43,261 bases of DNA from Funneliformis mosseae. Lineage: Eukaryota > Glomeromycota > Glomeromycetes > Glomerales > Glomeraceae. This document shows, one piece after another, positions 35,601-43,261 of this stretch; the first letter of the stretch is position 1; the number at the start of each line of letters is the position of its first letter. The notes beneath the pieces are model-generated. The model did no database searches. It worked only from the letters and a program-made list of their open reading frames with translations, and had not been told where the DNA came from. Location: positions 1 through 43,261 of the forward strand of contig CAJVPP010000161.1 of the NCBI GenBank assembly GCA_910592005.1, in the 5' to 3' direction. The position numbers were made by a program, and so were the translations under genes.

Positions 35601-36317
35601 ATGGTAAACATATCCGATATTCCCGTTAAAAAGTCTCATCCTTGATTTTTTCATGAAGGACGGGTTTATAAGCAATCCATTAAGTACAGAAAGCTTTTTT
35701 AGTAGAAATAAAAAGTATTTGTTAGCAGGTACTGCGGTAGTTGCTGGAGCTATTTTGGGTCCCATTGCAATTGGTGGGGTAGTAACAGCATTAGCTGAAG
35801 CAGGTATTGCAGCTGGTTCTATTGCAGCATGGATGATGTCGTTAGAAGGTGGAGCTGTCGCTGCGGTTAGCCTTGTGGCGATTTTACAATCGGTTGGTGC
35901 TGCAGGTTTAGGTATTGGGGCAGTTATTGCTTTCGGTTCTGGAGGTGGTATTGTTGGTATTTTAATTGCTAAGACGATGCTTAAGGTATTAGAATCAAAT
36001 CCCGAAAGATTAGCAGAATTAGAAAACTTTGTTTCCATTGATAAAAGTGATGATGATGATGAAAAAAATAAATTGCATAAAAAAGTAATTTTTGACATGA
36101 AAAAACAGCTCCTTGATAATCATTTCTTAAAGGGTTTGACTTGGCTCGGGAAATTGCTAAAGACAGAGCAAAGAAATTCGAATTTTTAGTTATTAGAGAT
36201 GATGAAAGGTGTCATGAAGGGATCGAAATATTGCATCAACACTTGATCAAAATCAACGGAAGTAATTGTGTTACTACGGAACAGAGAAATTATGTTCTGA
36301 ATTTGAATAACCTTTGA
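35601..36317 (+). pseudogene. ISG12-like family copy E, two frameshifts
   Basis: ATG at 35601 gives MVNISDIPVKK, but a small deletion in the N-terminal module leads to a TGA at 35643. From the internal ATG at 35653 a long frame covers the complete ISG12 core (LAGTAVVAGAILGPIAIGGV, EAGIAAGSIAAWMMSLEGGA, LVAILQSVGAAGLGIGAVIA) and on through LENFVSIDKSDDDDE and VIFDMKKQLLDN. A deletion of about 22 bases near 36120 (the SNENEKLK region) then shifts the frame, and the shifted reading ends at 36189. The rest of the C-terminal domain (FLKGFDLAREIAKDRAKKFE) is intact in the next frame to the TGA at 36315. Started at 35653, it would give a 178-residue protein with a full ISG12 core and half the C-terminal domain, so a functional short form cannot be excluded. 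Confidence 0.75.
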
Positions 36318-37045
36318 TTTTCAAAGAACACTACTGGCAATATCCTCTTTTTTAACGTTTACATGTAGATTCATTGCATTGTTATTGATTTTTGTTTATT
36401 TTTTTGTTTTACATATTTTTAAAGGAGGTTTATATTTTTAGATTTGAAAGTACAGTATGTTTGAAATTTAAATAAAATCTATAATAATCACTGATGGTGA
36501 TGAAAATTATATGATAAATTTAACTTTATTTCCGGTAATCAATTTGTAACGTTCATAATGATTTTACTAATAACACGCCTTGGATACAATTGTTCTTTAA
36601 TTTTTTTTTTGTAAGCGATTTCCTAAAATGTACTGTCAACCTTAACACATTTAAAAAATATTAGTGACATTATCGCGGGAATTTTACGACAAAAATTTCC
36701 GTTTGATTGATCATTATTAATTTACGAATTCATTTTAAATTATAACATATCGTATTTAACATATAGATAAGGAGTGATGCAAAAAAAAGAAGAGCAGCAA
36801 AATCTTGAAATTTGAAAATTCAAACAAATTTGAGGCGAATACAATTAGAACATGAAAAGACAATTAAATGAATTATAATACAATTTATTAAATTAATAAT
36901 ATTATATATTAACATACAGAATTATTTTTTTATTTTTTTTTTTGCTGACCTGAACCATAATTAACCGGTTAAATATCTAGTTAACAAGGTTTTTTTAATA
37001 ATTGTAATCGTTAACCCAAAAATTATTAAAATTAGCTACAAACCA
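36318..37045. other. Spacer between copies E and H
   Basis: It contains the shared 3' element ACATGTAGATTC (36360-36371) and a block TTTCCGGTAATCA near 36530 that recurs near 42107. A- and T-runs are common. No gene is seen. Confidence 0.4.
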
Positions 37046-37062
37046 TATAAATAACCGTAAAA
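37046..37062 (+). promoter_or_regulatory. TATA-type core promoter of copy H
   Basis: TATAAATAACCGTAAAA, 64 bases before the ATG, with the following 50 bases nearly identical to copy G. Confidence 0.5.
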
Positions 37063-37125
37063 TCTGAATAAATTTTTTTTTTAAAAAAAACAAAATTTCG
37101 ACTTTTAGTATATACAGTATTTATA

Positions 37126-37896
37126 ATGGATAAACCCTTTGTAAAAATTTTTAGAAGTATAATTCTTGAATCATTAATGAGGGATGACAAAGTACAGAAA
37201 ACTTTTTTACAAGACATAAAAAGATGTTGATGGCAGGCACAGCAGTTACAACAGTTGTTACTGAAGCTATTTTGGGTCCCATTGCATTTGGTGGAGTAGT
37301 GGCAGCATTAGGATTTACTGAAGCAGGTATTGTTGCTGGATCTATGATGTAGTTACAAGGTAGAGCTGTCGCTGCGGGTAGCCTTGTGGCGATTTACAAT
37401 CGGTTGGTGCAGCTGGTTTAGGTATTTGGGCAGTTATTGCTGCTGGTTCTGAAGGTGGTATTTTTGGTGGGTTTATTGCTAAAGCAATACTAAAGATATT
37501 ATCAAATCATGAAGGATTAACAGAATTGGATAATTTTGTTACCATTAATGATGATGGTGATGATGATGATAAGATTTTGCCTACAAAAGTAATTTTTGAC
37601 ATGAAACTACCGCTTCTCGTTAGTAATGAGAATGAATATTAAAGTCCTTTCTTAAAGGGTTTGACTTAGCTCAGCAAATTTCCCAAAACAGAATCAAAAA
37701 TTTTGAATTTAAACCGACCGACGAAGATTTCACTCGCGACATTGACTCTTCGAATGATTTAAGATGTGGTAAATTATGTCTTGAAGGACTTGAAGGATCA
37801 AATTTTTTATATAAACATTTAATCGAAACTTACGGAAATGATTGTGTAACTTCGGAACAGGGATATTACTTTTTAAATTTGAATAATCTTTGTTTT
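37126..37896 (+). pseudogene. ISG12-like family copy H, multiple disruptions
   Basis: ATG at 37126 gives MDKPFVKIFRSIILESLMRD. The part coding for the next residues is deleted and the frame shifts. Core pieces are readable in several frames (GPIAFGGVVAALGFTEAGIV, then AGSMM and TAG where IAAW is missing, then AAGSLVAI, GAAGLGIWAVIAAGSEGG). The linker is Asp-rich (NDDGDDDDK). The C-terminal domain has a frameshift near 37639 (loss in NENEKLKS) and then continues with DFTRDIDSSNDLRCGKLCLE, an insertion relative to other copies that is shared with copy G, to YFLNLNN. The usual stop is mutated (CTTTGT), so the end is taken by alignment. Confidence 0.7.
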
Positions 37897-37959
37897 TCAA
37901 AAAGAATTAATGGTGTTATCCTCCTTTTTAACATACAGGTACATTATTTTCAAATAATC

Positions 37960-38452
37960 AGAAATTGATTTTTTCACGTGAGTAGAATGTCGTAAAAAAA
38001 TAAATAAATAAACACCTTTCTCTATAAGAATTTAACTCTGATCCATGACTTGAAGACTAAAAAAAATATTGGTAATTGATGAAATGTTTATAGGTCATTA
38101 TTATTAATTTATTTATTTACCAAATTATTATTTGTATTTCTATCAGAGAAATCTTTAAAAATATTGAAATGGCATAATTATTACCATAACAAGAATTATT
38201 CTTTCATTTTGCATAAACAAAAGTCAATATTCAGCTTACAGTAAATCATGAGGTATGTTCAAGGGAACAATGAATCAACTTAGTAACTTTTCGTCAAATG
38301 TTTGTTCAATTGAATTATGATTTCTAACGCTTAATAGAATAACGATCATAAACATAAGCTGAATGTTAGTTCAGAAAGAAGTAAGTTCTAATTTCTTGAA
38401 AAGAGAGTTTATATTGACGCCAAACTTATATTATTTTCTATCCACTGGACTG
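37960..38452. repeat. Duplicated flanking blocks upstream of copy I
   Basis: The stretch 37970-38110 matches 31440-31580, and 38150-38452 matches 34965-35245. The match to the copy E upstream region stops after CTGGTTTCATAAT and resumes near 39283 (ATCATAATATACGAAATTAA) and again at 40335, so the promoter region of copy I has been split by inserted DNA. Confidence 0.6.
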
Positions 38453-38474
38453 GTTTCATAATATTGTGATTCAC

Positions 38475-38640
38475 GTGAATAAGGTTGCCGGGCAAAACCC
38501 GGAGGTTTCGACAGGCATCGAAATCGAAACCCGTCGAAAGTTTTTGTCAAATATTTTATTAAAGGCAAAATCGCGAAAGTTTCGACGGGTGGCAAAAGTT
38601 TCGGCGGATGGCGAAACCTTCTGATATTAAAATACAATTT
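38475..38640. repeat. GC-richer repeat of GTTTCGACGGG-type motifs
   Basis: It contains the hairpin CCGGG-CAAAA-CCCGG (about 38486-38500) followed by several related motifs: GTTTCGACAGG, the inverted AAACCCGTCGAAA, GTTTCGACGGGT and GTTTCGGCGGAT. Another inverted unit, AAACCCGTCGAAAC, lies at about 39268. A minus-strand frame is open across it, but its translation just follows the repeat. It is probably part of a non-autonomous element or satellite-like repeat. Confidence 0.45.
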
Positions 38641-38817
38641 TTGAAATTTAAAAAATTATTATTTTTGTTTACAAATCGTATATATCAAAGGTCATTTTCT
38701 TTTAAAATATCATATATTTATTATAAAAGATAAGAAAAAAATCAAAAAATTTAAACTCATGACATATCCCTATCTTCTTCTTCACCCATTAAACTTCATT
38801 TGAAAATCATCATCTAT

Positions 38818-39154
38818 AGGTTGGAACCGGATTTGATAAATCAGTTCGATCCTGGCTTGCTACTCAAAATTAATACTAAATAAAAAACCGTTAATCAAAA
38901 TTTTAAATTAAGGTGTGAGCTTGTTGATGATAAAAAAAGGACAAGTTGTTTTCTTTCAGAAATAATTTGAATGAGCTAAAAACAACTTCTCATGCAGCAC
39001 AATGATTTACCTATTTTGCTGTTTGATAGTATTAATATGAAATTCATTTATGTGCGACGATATGATAAAATTTGTTAGTTTGAAATAGTTCGGATTTAAA
39101 TCCGGAGCTGATTTTTAAAACCGAAATATAAAAAATAAACCCAGGTTCCAACCT
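38818..39154. mobile_element. 337-bp MITE with 4-bp target duplication
   Basis: The ends are AGGTTGGAACCGGATTT and, on the minus strand, AGGTTGGAACCTGGGTTT. CTAT is duplicated at 38814-38817 and 39155-39158. Removing the element joins ATCATCAT-CTAT-CATCATCTTC. An internal palindrome, CGGATTTAAATCCG, lies near 39089. No coding is seen. The superfamily cannot be fixed from these ends. Confidence 0.6.
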
Positions 39155-39480
39155 CTATCATCATCTTCTTCATAAGATAATTCTTCTAATTCTTCAACAA
39201 GTTCCTGTGCTTACAAATTTAAAGTCTTGATTTATATTCTAACATTGCGATACAATAAACCAATTAAAACCCGTCGAAACTATCGATCATAATATACGAA
39301 ATTAATTAATATAAGGATTTTATTTTTCATCGCCATGGGCATGTCACTCATATCACGTGGTTATTATCATCGTGTGTACTGTACGTTATTTTATCACTAT
39401 AGATTTGATACAATAAATTGCAATCTTTTTTTTATTATATAAGCAATATAATACAATACAAACATTTCGCATAAACCTAA
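39155..39480. other. Mixed repeat spacer
   Basis: It holds the right end of the inserted GTTTCGACGGG-type DNA, a short stretch of copy I upstream sequence (39283-39305), then sequence leading into the MULE-like fragment. No gene is seen. Confidence 0.35.
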
Positions 39481-39704
39481 CTAATGACCATACGATTGTA
39501 CCTTGCAATCTTTTTGATAGTGTCCTACTTCTCCACATTTTCTATATTGTCATTGACTTTTTGCATTAAATTTAGGAGTTTCACAAGCTGATTTAAATCT
39601 CTTAGTGCCTAGTGAACACCCTTTGCCACGTTTTTTCTTTGGATTTTGCAAGAATGGTATCGATGGATCTAAATATTCCTTACCACTTGATTCATAACGC
39701 CATC
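39481..39704 (-). pseudogene. C-terminal fragment of a MULE-like transposase with decayed zinc knuckle
   Basis: On the minus strand it reads RYESSGKEYLDPSIPFLQNP, then KKKRGKGCSLGTKRFKSACE, then an in-frame TGA, then YRKCGEVGHYQKDCK and a stop at 39481. The last part is a CCHC zinc knuckle (C-x2-C-x4-H-x4-C) in which the first Cys is Tyr, one G-to-A change away. A DPxxxxxP-KKKRGKG linker before a zinc knuckle is usual at the end of MULE-type transposases. Upstream it is cut by the telomere-like/Pol III-like block, and a possible continuation (MTDDILDENGNVFF) lies beyond it near 39960. Confidence 0.5.
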
Positions 39705-39708
39705 AGCG

Positions 39709-39771
39709 CAGCGGTCATTGTGTCTCTCGGCCTGACGGCCTCGAGCCCCCCTTTTTTCGGGGGGAGAATTT
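39709..39771 (+). ncRNA. Possible Pol III unit or SINE head (box A, box B, T-run)
   Basis: The sequence CAGCGCAGCGG (about 39709-39719) resembles a Pol III box A. GCCTCGAGCCC (about 39738-39748), about 30 bases on, resembles box B. A run of six T follows near 39754 inside a CCCCCCTTTTTTCGGGGGG hairpin. GGCCTGACGGCC makes a small stem. It does not fold into a normal tRNA, so a SINE head, a decayed tRNA or chance are all possible. Confidence 0.3.
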
Positions 39772-39782
39772 TTAAAACTGAA

Positions 39783-39900
39783 ATTCTTTAACCTAACCTT
39801 AAACCCTAAACTCTAAACCCCAAACTCTAATCCCCTAACACTATCCCTAACCTAAGTCTAGGCTCTAACCCTAAGCCCTAACCCTAAACCTAACGCCTAA
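39783..39900. repeat. Interstitial telomere-like repeat, degenerate (CCCTAA)n
   Basis: About fifteen units, with CCCTAA intact in several and otherwise changed to CCTAAC, CTCTAA or CCCCAAAC (AACCTAACCTTAAACCCTAA at 39788 onward). The unit matches the TTAGGG telomere repeat used by many fungi. It lies inside transposon-derived sequence, not at a chromosome end. Confidence 0.65.
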
Positions 39901-40537
39901 AAAACAACTCTGAGAAAAAAATACATTACCATTTTCGTCTAAGATATCATCGGTCATATTTTATGCAAGTGCAAAGTGTTTGAAATAATATTCGTACGTA
40001 GGTAATACAGCCAAAGCAAAAAAAAATAATGTGGCATAAACAACAGATAAACTGAACTGAAATAATAGTTATATGTAAAACTTCTAAACGAGTATAGTGT
40101 TGAGTTGCGCAAATAACACTAAAGTTCTTTGAGAAATGTTAAAATATTTTAAAATATGAGAGAAAAACTCTTGAGAAGAATAGTAAAAGGAGAAAGGTTA
40201 TTAGAGATTAAGAAAAAATAGTAAAGATGATAATAATTATTGAGATGATTAGATGAATAAAATTAAAATGTCATGATCATATGAATATCACGTGCATATA
40301 AAGGACTGGCGATAAATCGCATACGCGATAAATGATAATTTTCTTTTAAAAAATAAACTTTAAATTTTTAAAACTTTTGCATCATGAACAGAATATTATA
40401 CATATTTAATCAAAAGATCAAACAATATTTATTATTTAAATTATGTGATCCATAAACAATGATAATAATATCAATTGTCATATTTTTATAATCCAATTAA
40501 TTACAAACACTGTTGGCAAAAAAGACTTGCAGTTAAT
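39901..40537. other. Spacer and upstream region of copy I
   Basis: The sequence up to about 40330 is AT-rich without a gene. The stretch 40335-40537 matches the copy E upstream region (35370-35540). Confidence 0.45.
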
Positions 40538-40555
40538 TATAAGTAGCCGTAAAGG
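40538..40555 (+). promoter_or_regulatory. TATA-type core promoter of copy I
   Basis: TATAAGTAGCCGTAAAGG, 51 bases before the ATG. It has one change inside the TATA part compared with copies E and F, which may weaken it. Confidence 0.5.
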
Positions 40556-40605
40556 AAAAAAAAAAAAAAATCTTCAGAGAAAAAAAACTTAATCTCTACA
40601 ATAGA

Positions 40606-41493
40606 ATGGTAAATTTATCCGATATTTCCGTTTATAAAAGTCTCATCCCATAAAGGACGGGTTTATACGCGATCCGCCAAGTACCGAAAACTTTTTTTAT
40701 TAAACATAAAAATTACTTATTAACAGGCACTTTAGTGTTGCTGGAGCTATTTTGGGCCCCATTGCAATTTGTTGGGTAGTAAAAGCGTTAGGATTCGGTG
40801 AAGCTGGTATAGCGGCTGGTTCTATTGCAGCATGGATGGTTCGCAATTCGGTCGGAATTGGCCTTCCCAATAAGAAAAAAAAAAACAAGGAAAATTGAAT
40901 TCTTGGCTTATTATATTTAGAATTTTACCCCGAATAGTTCCTTAATTTTTTGTTTTCTTTCATAAATTTGTTTTTCTTTGGTCTCTATGTCATTACATCG
41001 TGGAGCTGTCGCTGCGGGTAGCCTTGTTGCGATTTACAATCTATTGGCGCTGTAAGTTTAGGTATTTGGGCAGTTATTGCTGTCGGTTCTGAGGTGGTTT
41101 TTTTGGTATTTTAATTGCAAAGACGATGCTTAAGATATTAGAATCAAATCCCGAAAGATTAGCAGAATTAGAAAACTTTGTTTCATTAATGAAAGTGATG
41201 ATGATGATGATGATGATGATGAAAAAAATAGATTGCATAAAAAAGTATTTTTTGACATGAAAAAAAAACACCTCCTCGATAGAAATGCGATTGAAAAATT
41301 AAAATCATTTCTTAAAGGGTTTGACTTGGCTCGGGAAGTTGCCAAAGACAGAGCAAAGAAATTCGAATTTTTAGTTATTAGAGATGATCATGAAGGGATC
41401 CAAATATTGCATCAACACTTGACCAAAATCAACGGAAATAATTGTGTTTCTTCTGAACAGAGTAGTTACGTTCTAAATTTGAAAAATCCTTGA
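40606..41493 (+). pseudogene. ISG12-like family copy I, disrupted by a 151-bp insertion
   Basis: ATG at 40606 gives MVNLSDISVYKSLIP and a stop at 40651. The core is readable in pieces (GAILGPIAIC, ALGFGEAGIAAGSIAAWM). At 40839-40989 about 151 bases of unrelated sequence interrupt the conserved ATGATGTC, with ATG on both sides. The second core half (HRGAVAAGSLVA) follows with frameshifts. The C-terminal domain is open from 41233 to 41493 (VFFDMKKKHLLDRNAIEKLK, FLKGFDLAREVAKDRAKKFE, YVLNLKNP). The linker holds a run of eight Asp codons. The insertion starts with GT but does not end in AG, so it is not a normal intron; it contains the palindrome CAATTCGGTCGGAATTG. Confidence 0.75.
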
Positions 41494-41904
41494 TTTTCAA
41501 AGAGCATTACTGGAAATATTATCAAATTTTTGTTTTTAATTTTTTTTAAAGGAGGCTCATATTTTAAAAAATCTATTTATCCGATACCCTCCCGTAATTT
41601 TTTTATAATTAACTATGACTATAGTAAATCGTGTTTCAGGCACTAAATCGGTTATCATCGTGTATCAGGCAATTAAAAATTGCATAATTTTAAATATTTG
41701 TAATAATTGTCCTATTTGCTTGTATTGGAAAATATTCTTGTAATGCCTTATTCATTAATTGTGAAGCCTTTTATTAAAAACATTAGATAATCAATATATT
41801 AAAATTAAAAGAAGCTTCATAAAATCCATTTATAGTTGTTAATTTTTAATTCTACACTATAAAAATTCGTATTTTAAAGTATTTCGTGGTGAGAAAAAGA
41901 AAAG
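41494..41904. other. 3' flank of copy I and repeat
   Basis: The stretch 41600-41670 (TTTTATAATTAACTATGACT) matches 31610-31690. No gene is seen. Confidence 0.4.
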
Positions 41905-41916
41905 ATTAAATTACGT

Positions 41917-42080
41917 GATACCGGATAATATCACTTATCCAGCACTTCGAACCGAATAGCCACCGAACCACCGCTAACCTAAGGTAGCTGATTGTGATTC
42001 GGGTTCCTGCGGAGCCCGAATTCAACCAATCAAATTTGATTTACCCAATTAATATACATATTCTCCGACGAATAACTATT
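41917..42080. repeat. Multi-hairpin element, copy 2 (diverged)
   Basis: It shares CCGGATAATATCACTTATCC, CAGCACTTCGAACCGAATAG, AAGGTAGCTGATT and AATCAAATTTGATTTACCCA with the element at 34808-34929, and has its own hairpin GGGTTCCTGCGGAGCCC near 42001. The right arm is worn (TCCGACGAATAACTA). Confidence 0.5.
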
Positions 42081-43261
42081 TTTATATATTTAATTATTTC
42101 CGGTAATCATTCGTAAATTCCGAATGATTCTATTTATGACACGCTTCGAATTCTCCTCAATTTCTTTTCCCAAAATAAAGTGTTCCCCCAAAAACGTGAT
42201 GATAATATTAGTGATTCTATTGTACTATTTCATACCCCACAAATCTAAAATGTCGATAAAATTACTGAATAGCGAAGTGTATATGACGCCACGAGTTGTT
42301 GAATGTTCGCTTCAACCAAATATTTTCGCTGTCCAGTTTTTTAATAATCTAATAAATCAGAAATTGATCTTTACACGTGACAAGGAAGTTTCTCTATAGA
42401 AGAAATTTAGCACCGATCCAATTTTTCCGGCGGAAATCCCGATTGATGAAATTATTAATTAGTTTTCCCGTTATAACTATTAAGAGAATCTTATTTTGTG
42501 TTCAGGGGTAATTATTACTATAACAAGAACTTATTGTTTTTTATTTCGTTCATTTTGCACAACCAGCGTCTATATCCGGCTCACCGAATTTTGCGGATCA
42601 CGAGGAATATCAAGGGATGACAATGAATCTATCAAATTTGTAATTTTTTGTCAAATATTTGCTCAATTGAATTAACTCTTTAAAAACGTGATTGAATAAT
42701 ATAAACTCAAGCGAATGGTTTCAATTCAGAAGAAAGTACGTTTTGATTTCTTGAAAAGAGAGAGAGTTTGTGTTAACGTCAAAAAAATATTACTTTCCAT
42801 ATCGTTCTTTACCTCATACAATTTATAATCCCTTAAATCAATTCACTTTTTTTATTTTAAAAAAAGGAAGTTCAAACTTGCCATTTTCATACCACATTTT
42901 ATTTATGGTTGTAAACAAAAACCATCGGTTTATAAAGGAATCGACCTATTTGGTATGGAAAAATGAAATTTTTAGCACAAAAAAAAAATAAAATAAAAGA
43001 GACACGAATCTGGGGTACAATCCATGTTGGCTACTCTTTGATTTACCCGGTCGTCTGACAATTGATCAATAAAAATTAACCCAATTTCATGTTTATTCAT
43101 TTACCTACAATTATTTCTAAAAGATTAAATAGTCGGTGATAAACCTTTTATGGTTAGTTTAGGGGATAGACGATCCAACATTTTATTTTATTTTAATAGT
43201 GGAAAATCAAATCCACATGACAACATTTAAATAATTCAAATAATTTAAAAAGACAACCATT
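42081..43261. repeat. Family upstream-type block and spacer at the right edge
   Basis: Around 42107 it shares TTTCCGGTAATCA with 36530. Around 42600-42785 it carries the upstream block of the ISG12-like family (TCAATTGAATTA, GGTTTCAATTCAGAAGAAAG, TTGATTTCTTGAAAAGAGAG), closest to 19262-19330. Frames open at 42124-42399 and 42770-42991 are not convincing genes. No TATA block of the family type is seen before the window ends. Confidence 0.45.

Noticed and set aside
38431..38637. 68-codon minus-strand frame (Arg/Pro-rich)
   Set aside because: It follows the GTTTCGACGGG-type repeat; no sign of a real gene.
40839..40989. Ordinary spliceosomal intron in copy I
   Set aside because: It begins with GT but has no AG at the end, and the sister copies have no intron there.
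42124..42399. 91-codon plus-strand frame
   Set aside because: Its first part overlaps a repeat shared with 36530 and the rest lies in family flank DNA; no recognisable domain.

Overview
The window looks like nuclear DNA of a fungus, most likely an arbuscular mycorrhizal fungus of the Rhizophagus type (Glomeromycotina). It is very AT-rich, its genes carry many short GT-AG introns with T-rich 3' ends, long A/T homopolymers are common, and the transposon set (Tc1-like, CACTA/Tnp2, MULE-like, tyrosine recombinase of the DUF3504/Crypton type, small fold-back elements) fits those genomes. The genus is an inference; nothing here gives a species name.

Housekeeping genes occupy the left part. There is an alpha-arrestin with a PPxY motif (939-2051, +), a seven-exon mitochondrial-type enoyl-CoA hydratase (10823-12252, -), a small two-exon single-membrane-span protein (12703-13009, -) and a six-exon peroxisomal acyl-CoA oxidase ending in a PTS1-like ARL (14683-17213, +). 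The oxidase and hydratase are both fatty-acid beta-oxidation enzymes and lie about 2.4 kb apart, transcribed away from each other.

The most interesting content is a dispersed gene family with at least nine copies, called A to I here: A 2884-3583 (-), C 4060-4771 (-), B 6664-7235 (+), D 17874-18607 (+), F 19864-20089 (+), G 21453-22131 (+), E 35601-36317 (+), H 37126-37896 (+) and I 40606-41493 (+). The encoded proteins have three parts. First comes a short N-terminal module (IFKS-ILDSL-KD-F). Next is an Ala/Gly-rich hydrophobic core that closely resembles the animal interferon-alpha-inducible ISG12/IFI6-16 domain (Ifi-6-16). Last is a conserved C-terminal domain of about 100 residues that I do not recognise. 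Copy C is nearly intact. A and B are open only if a short intron is removed and have lost or replaced the ISG12 core. The other six are broken by frameshifts, stops, a micro-inversion, an insertion or a transposon junction. Most copies share a TATA-type core promoter (TATAAATAGCCGTAAA-like) and longer duplicated upstream blocks, so this is a birth-and-death family spread by segmental duplication.

From about 22.2 to 34.7 kb the DNA changes character. It becomes even more AT-rich, CG dinucleotides look scarce, and it is filled with decayed transposons: a Tc1-like relic, an unidentified coding relic, a CACTA/Tnp2 transposase with a complete Tc1-like element nested in it at a TA site, a second complete Tc1-like element, and a tyrosine-recombinase pseudogene carrying a 132-bp hAT-like MITE with an 8-bp target duplication. 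Many stops in these genes are Trp TGG to TGA or Gln CAA/CAG to TAA/TAG, as expected of C-to-T decay.

The right part (34.8-43.3 kb) returns to ISG12-like copies separated by repeats: a multi-hairpin element present twice, a 337-bp MITE, a MULE-like C-terminal zinc-knuckle fragment, a Pol III-like box A/box B sequence, and a degenerate interstitial telomere-like (CCCTAA) tract.
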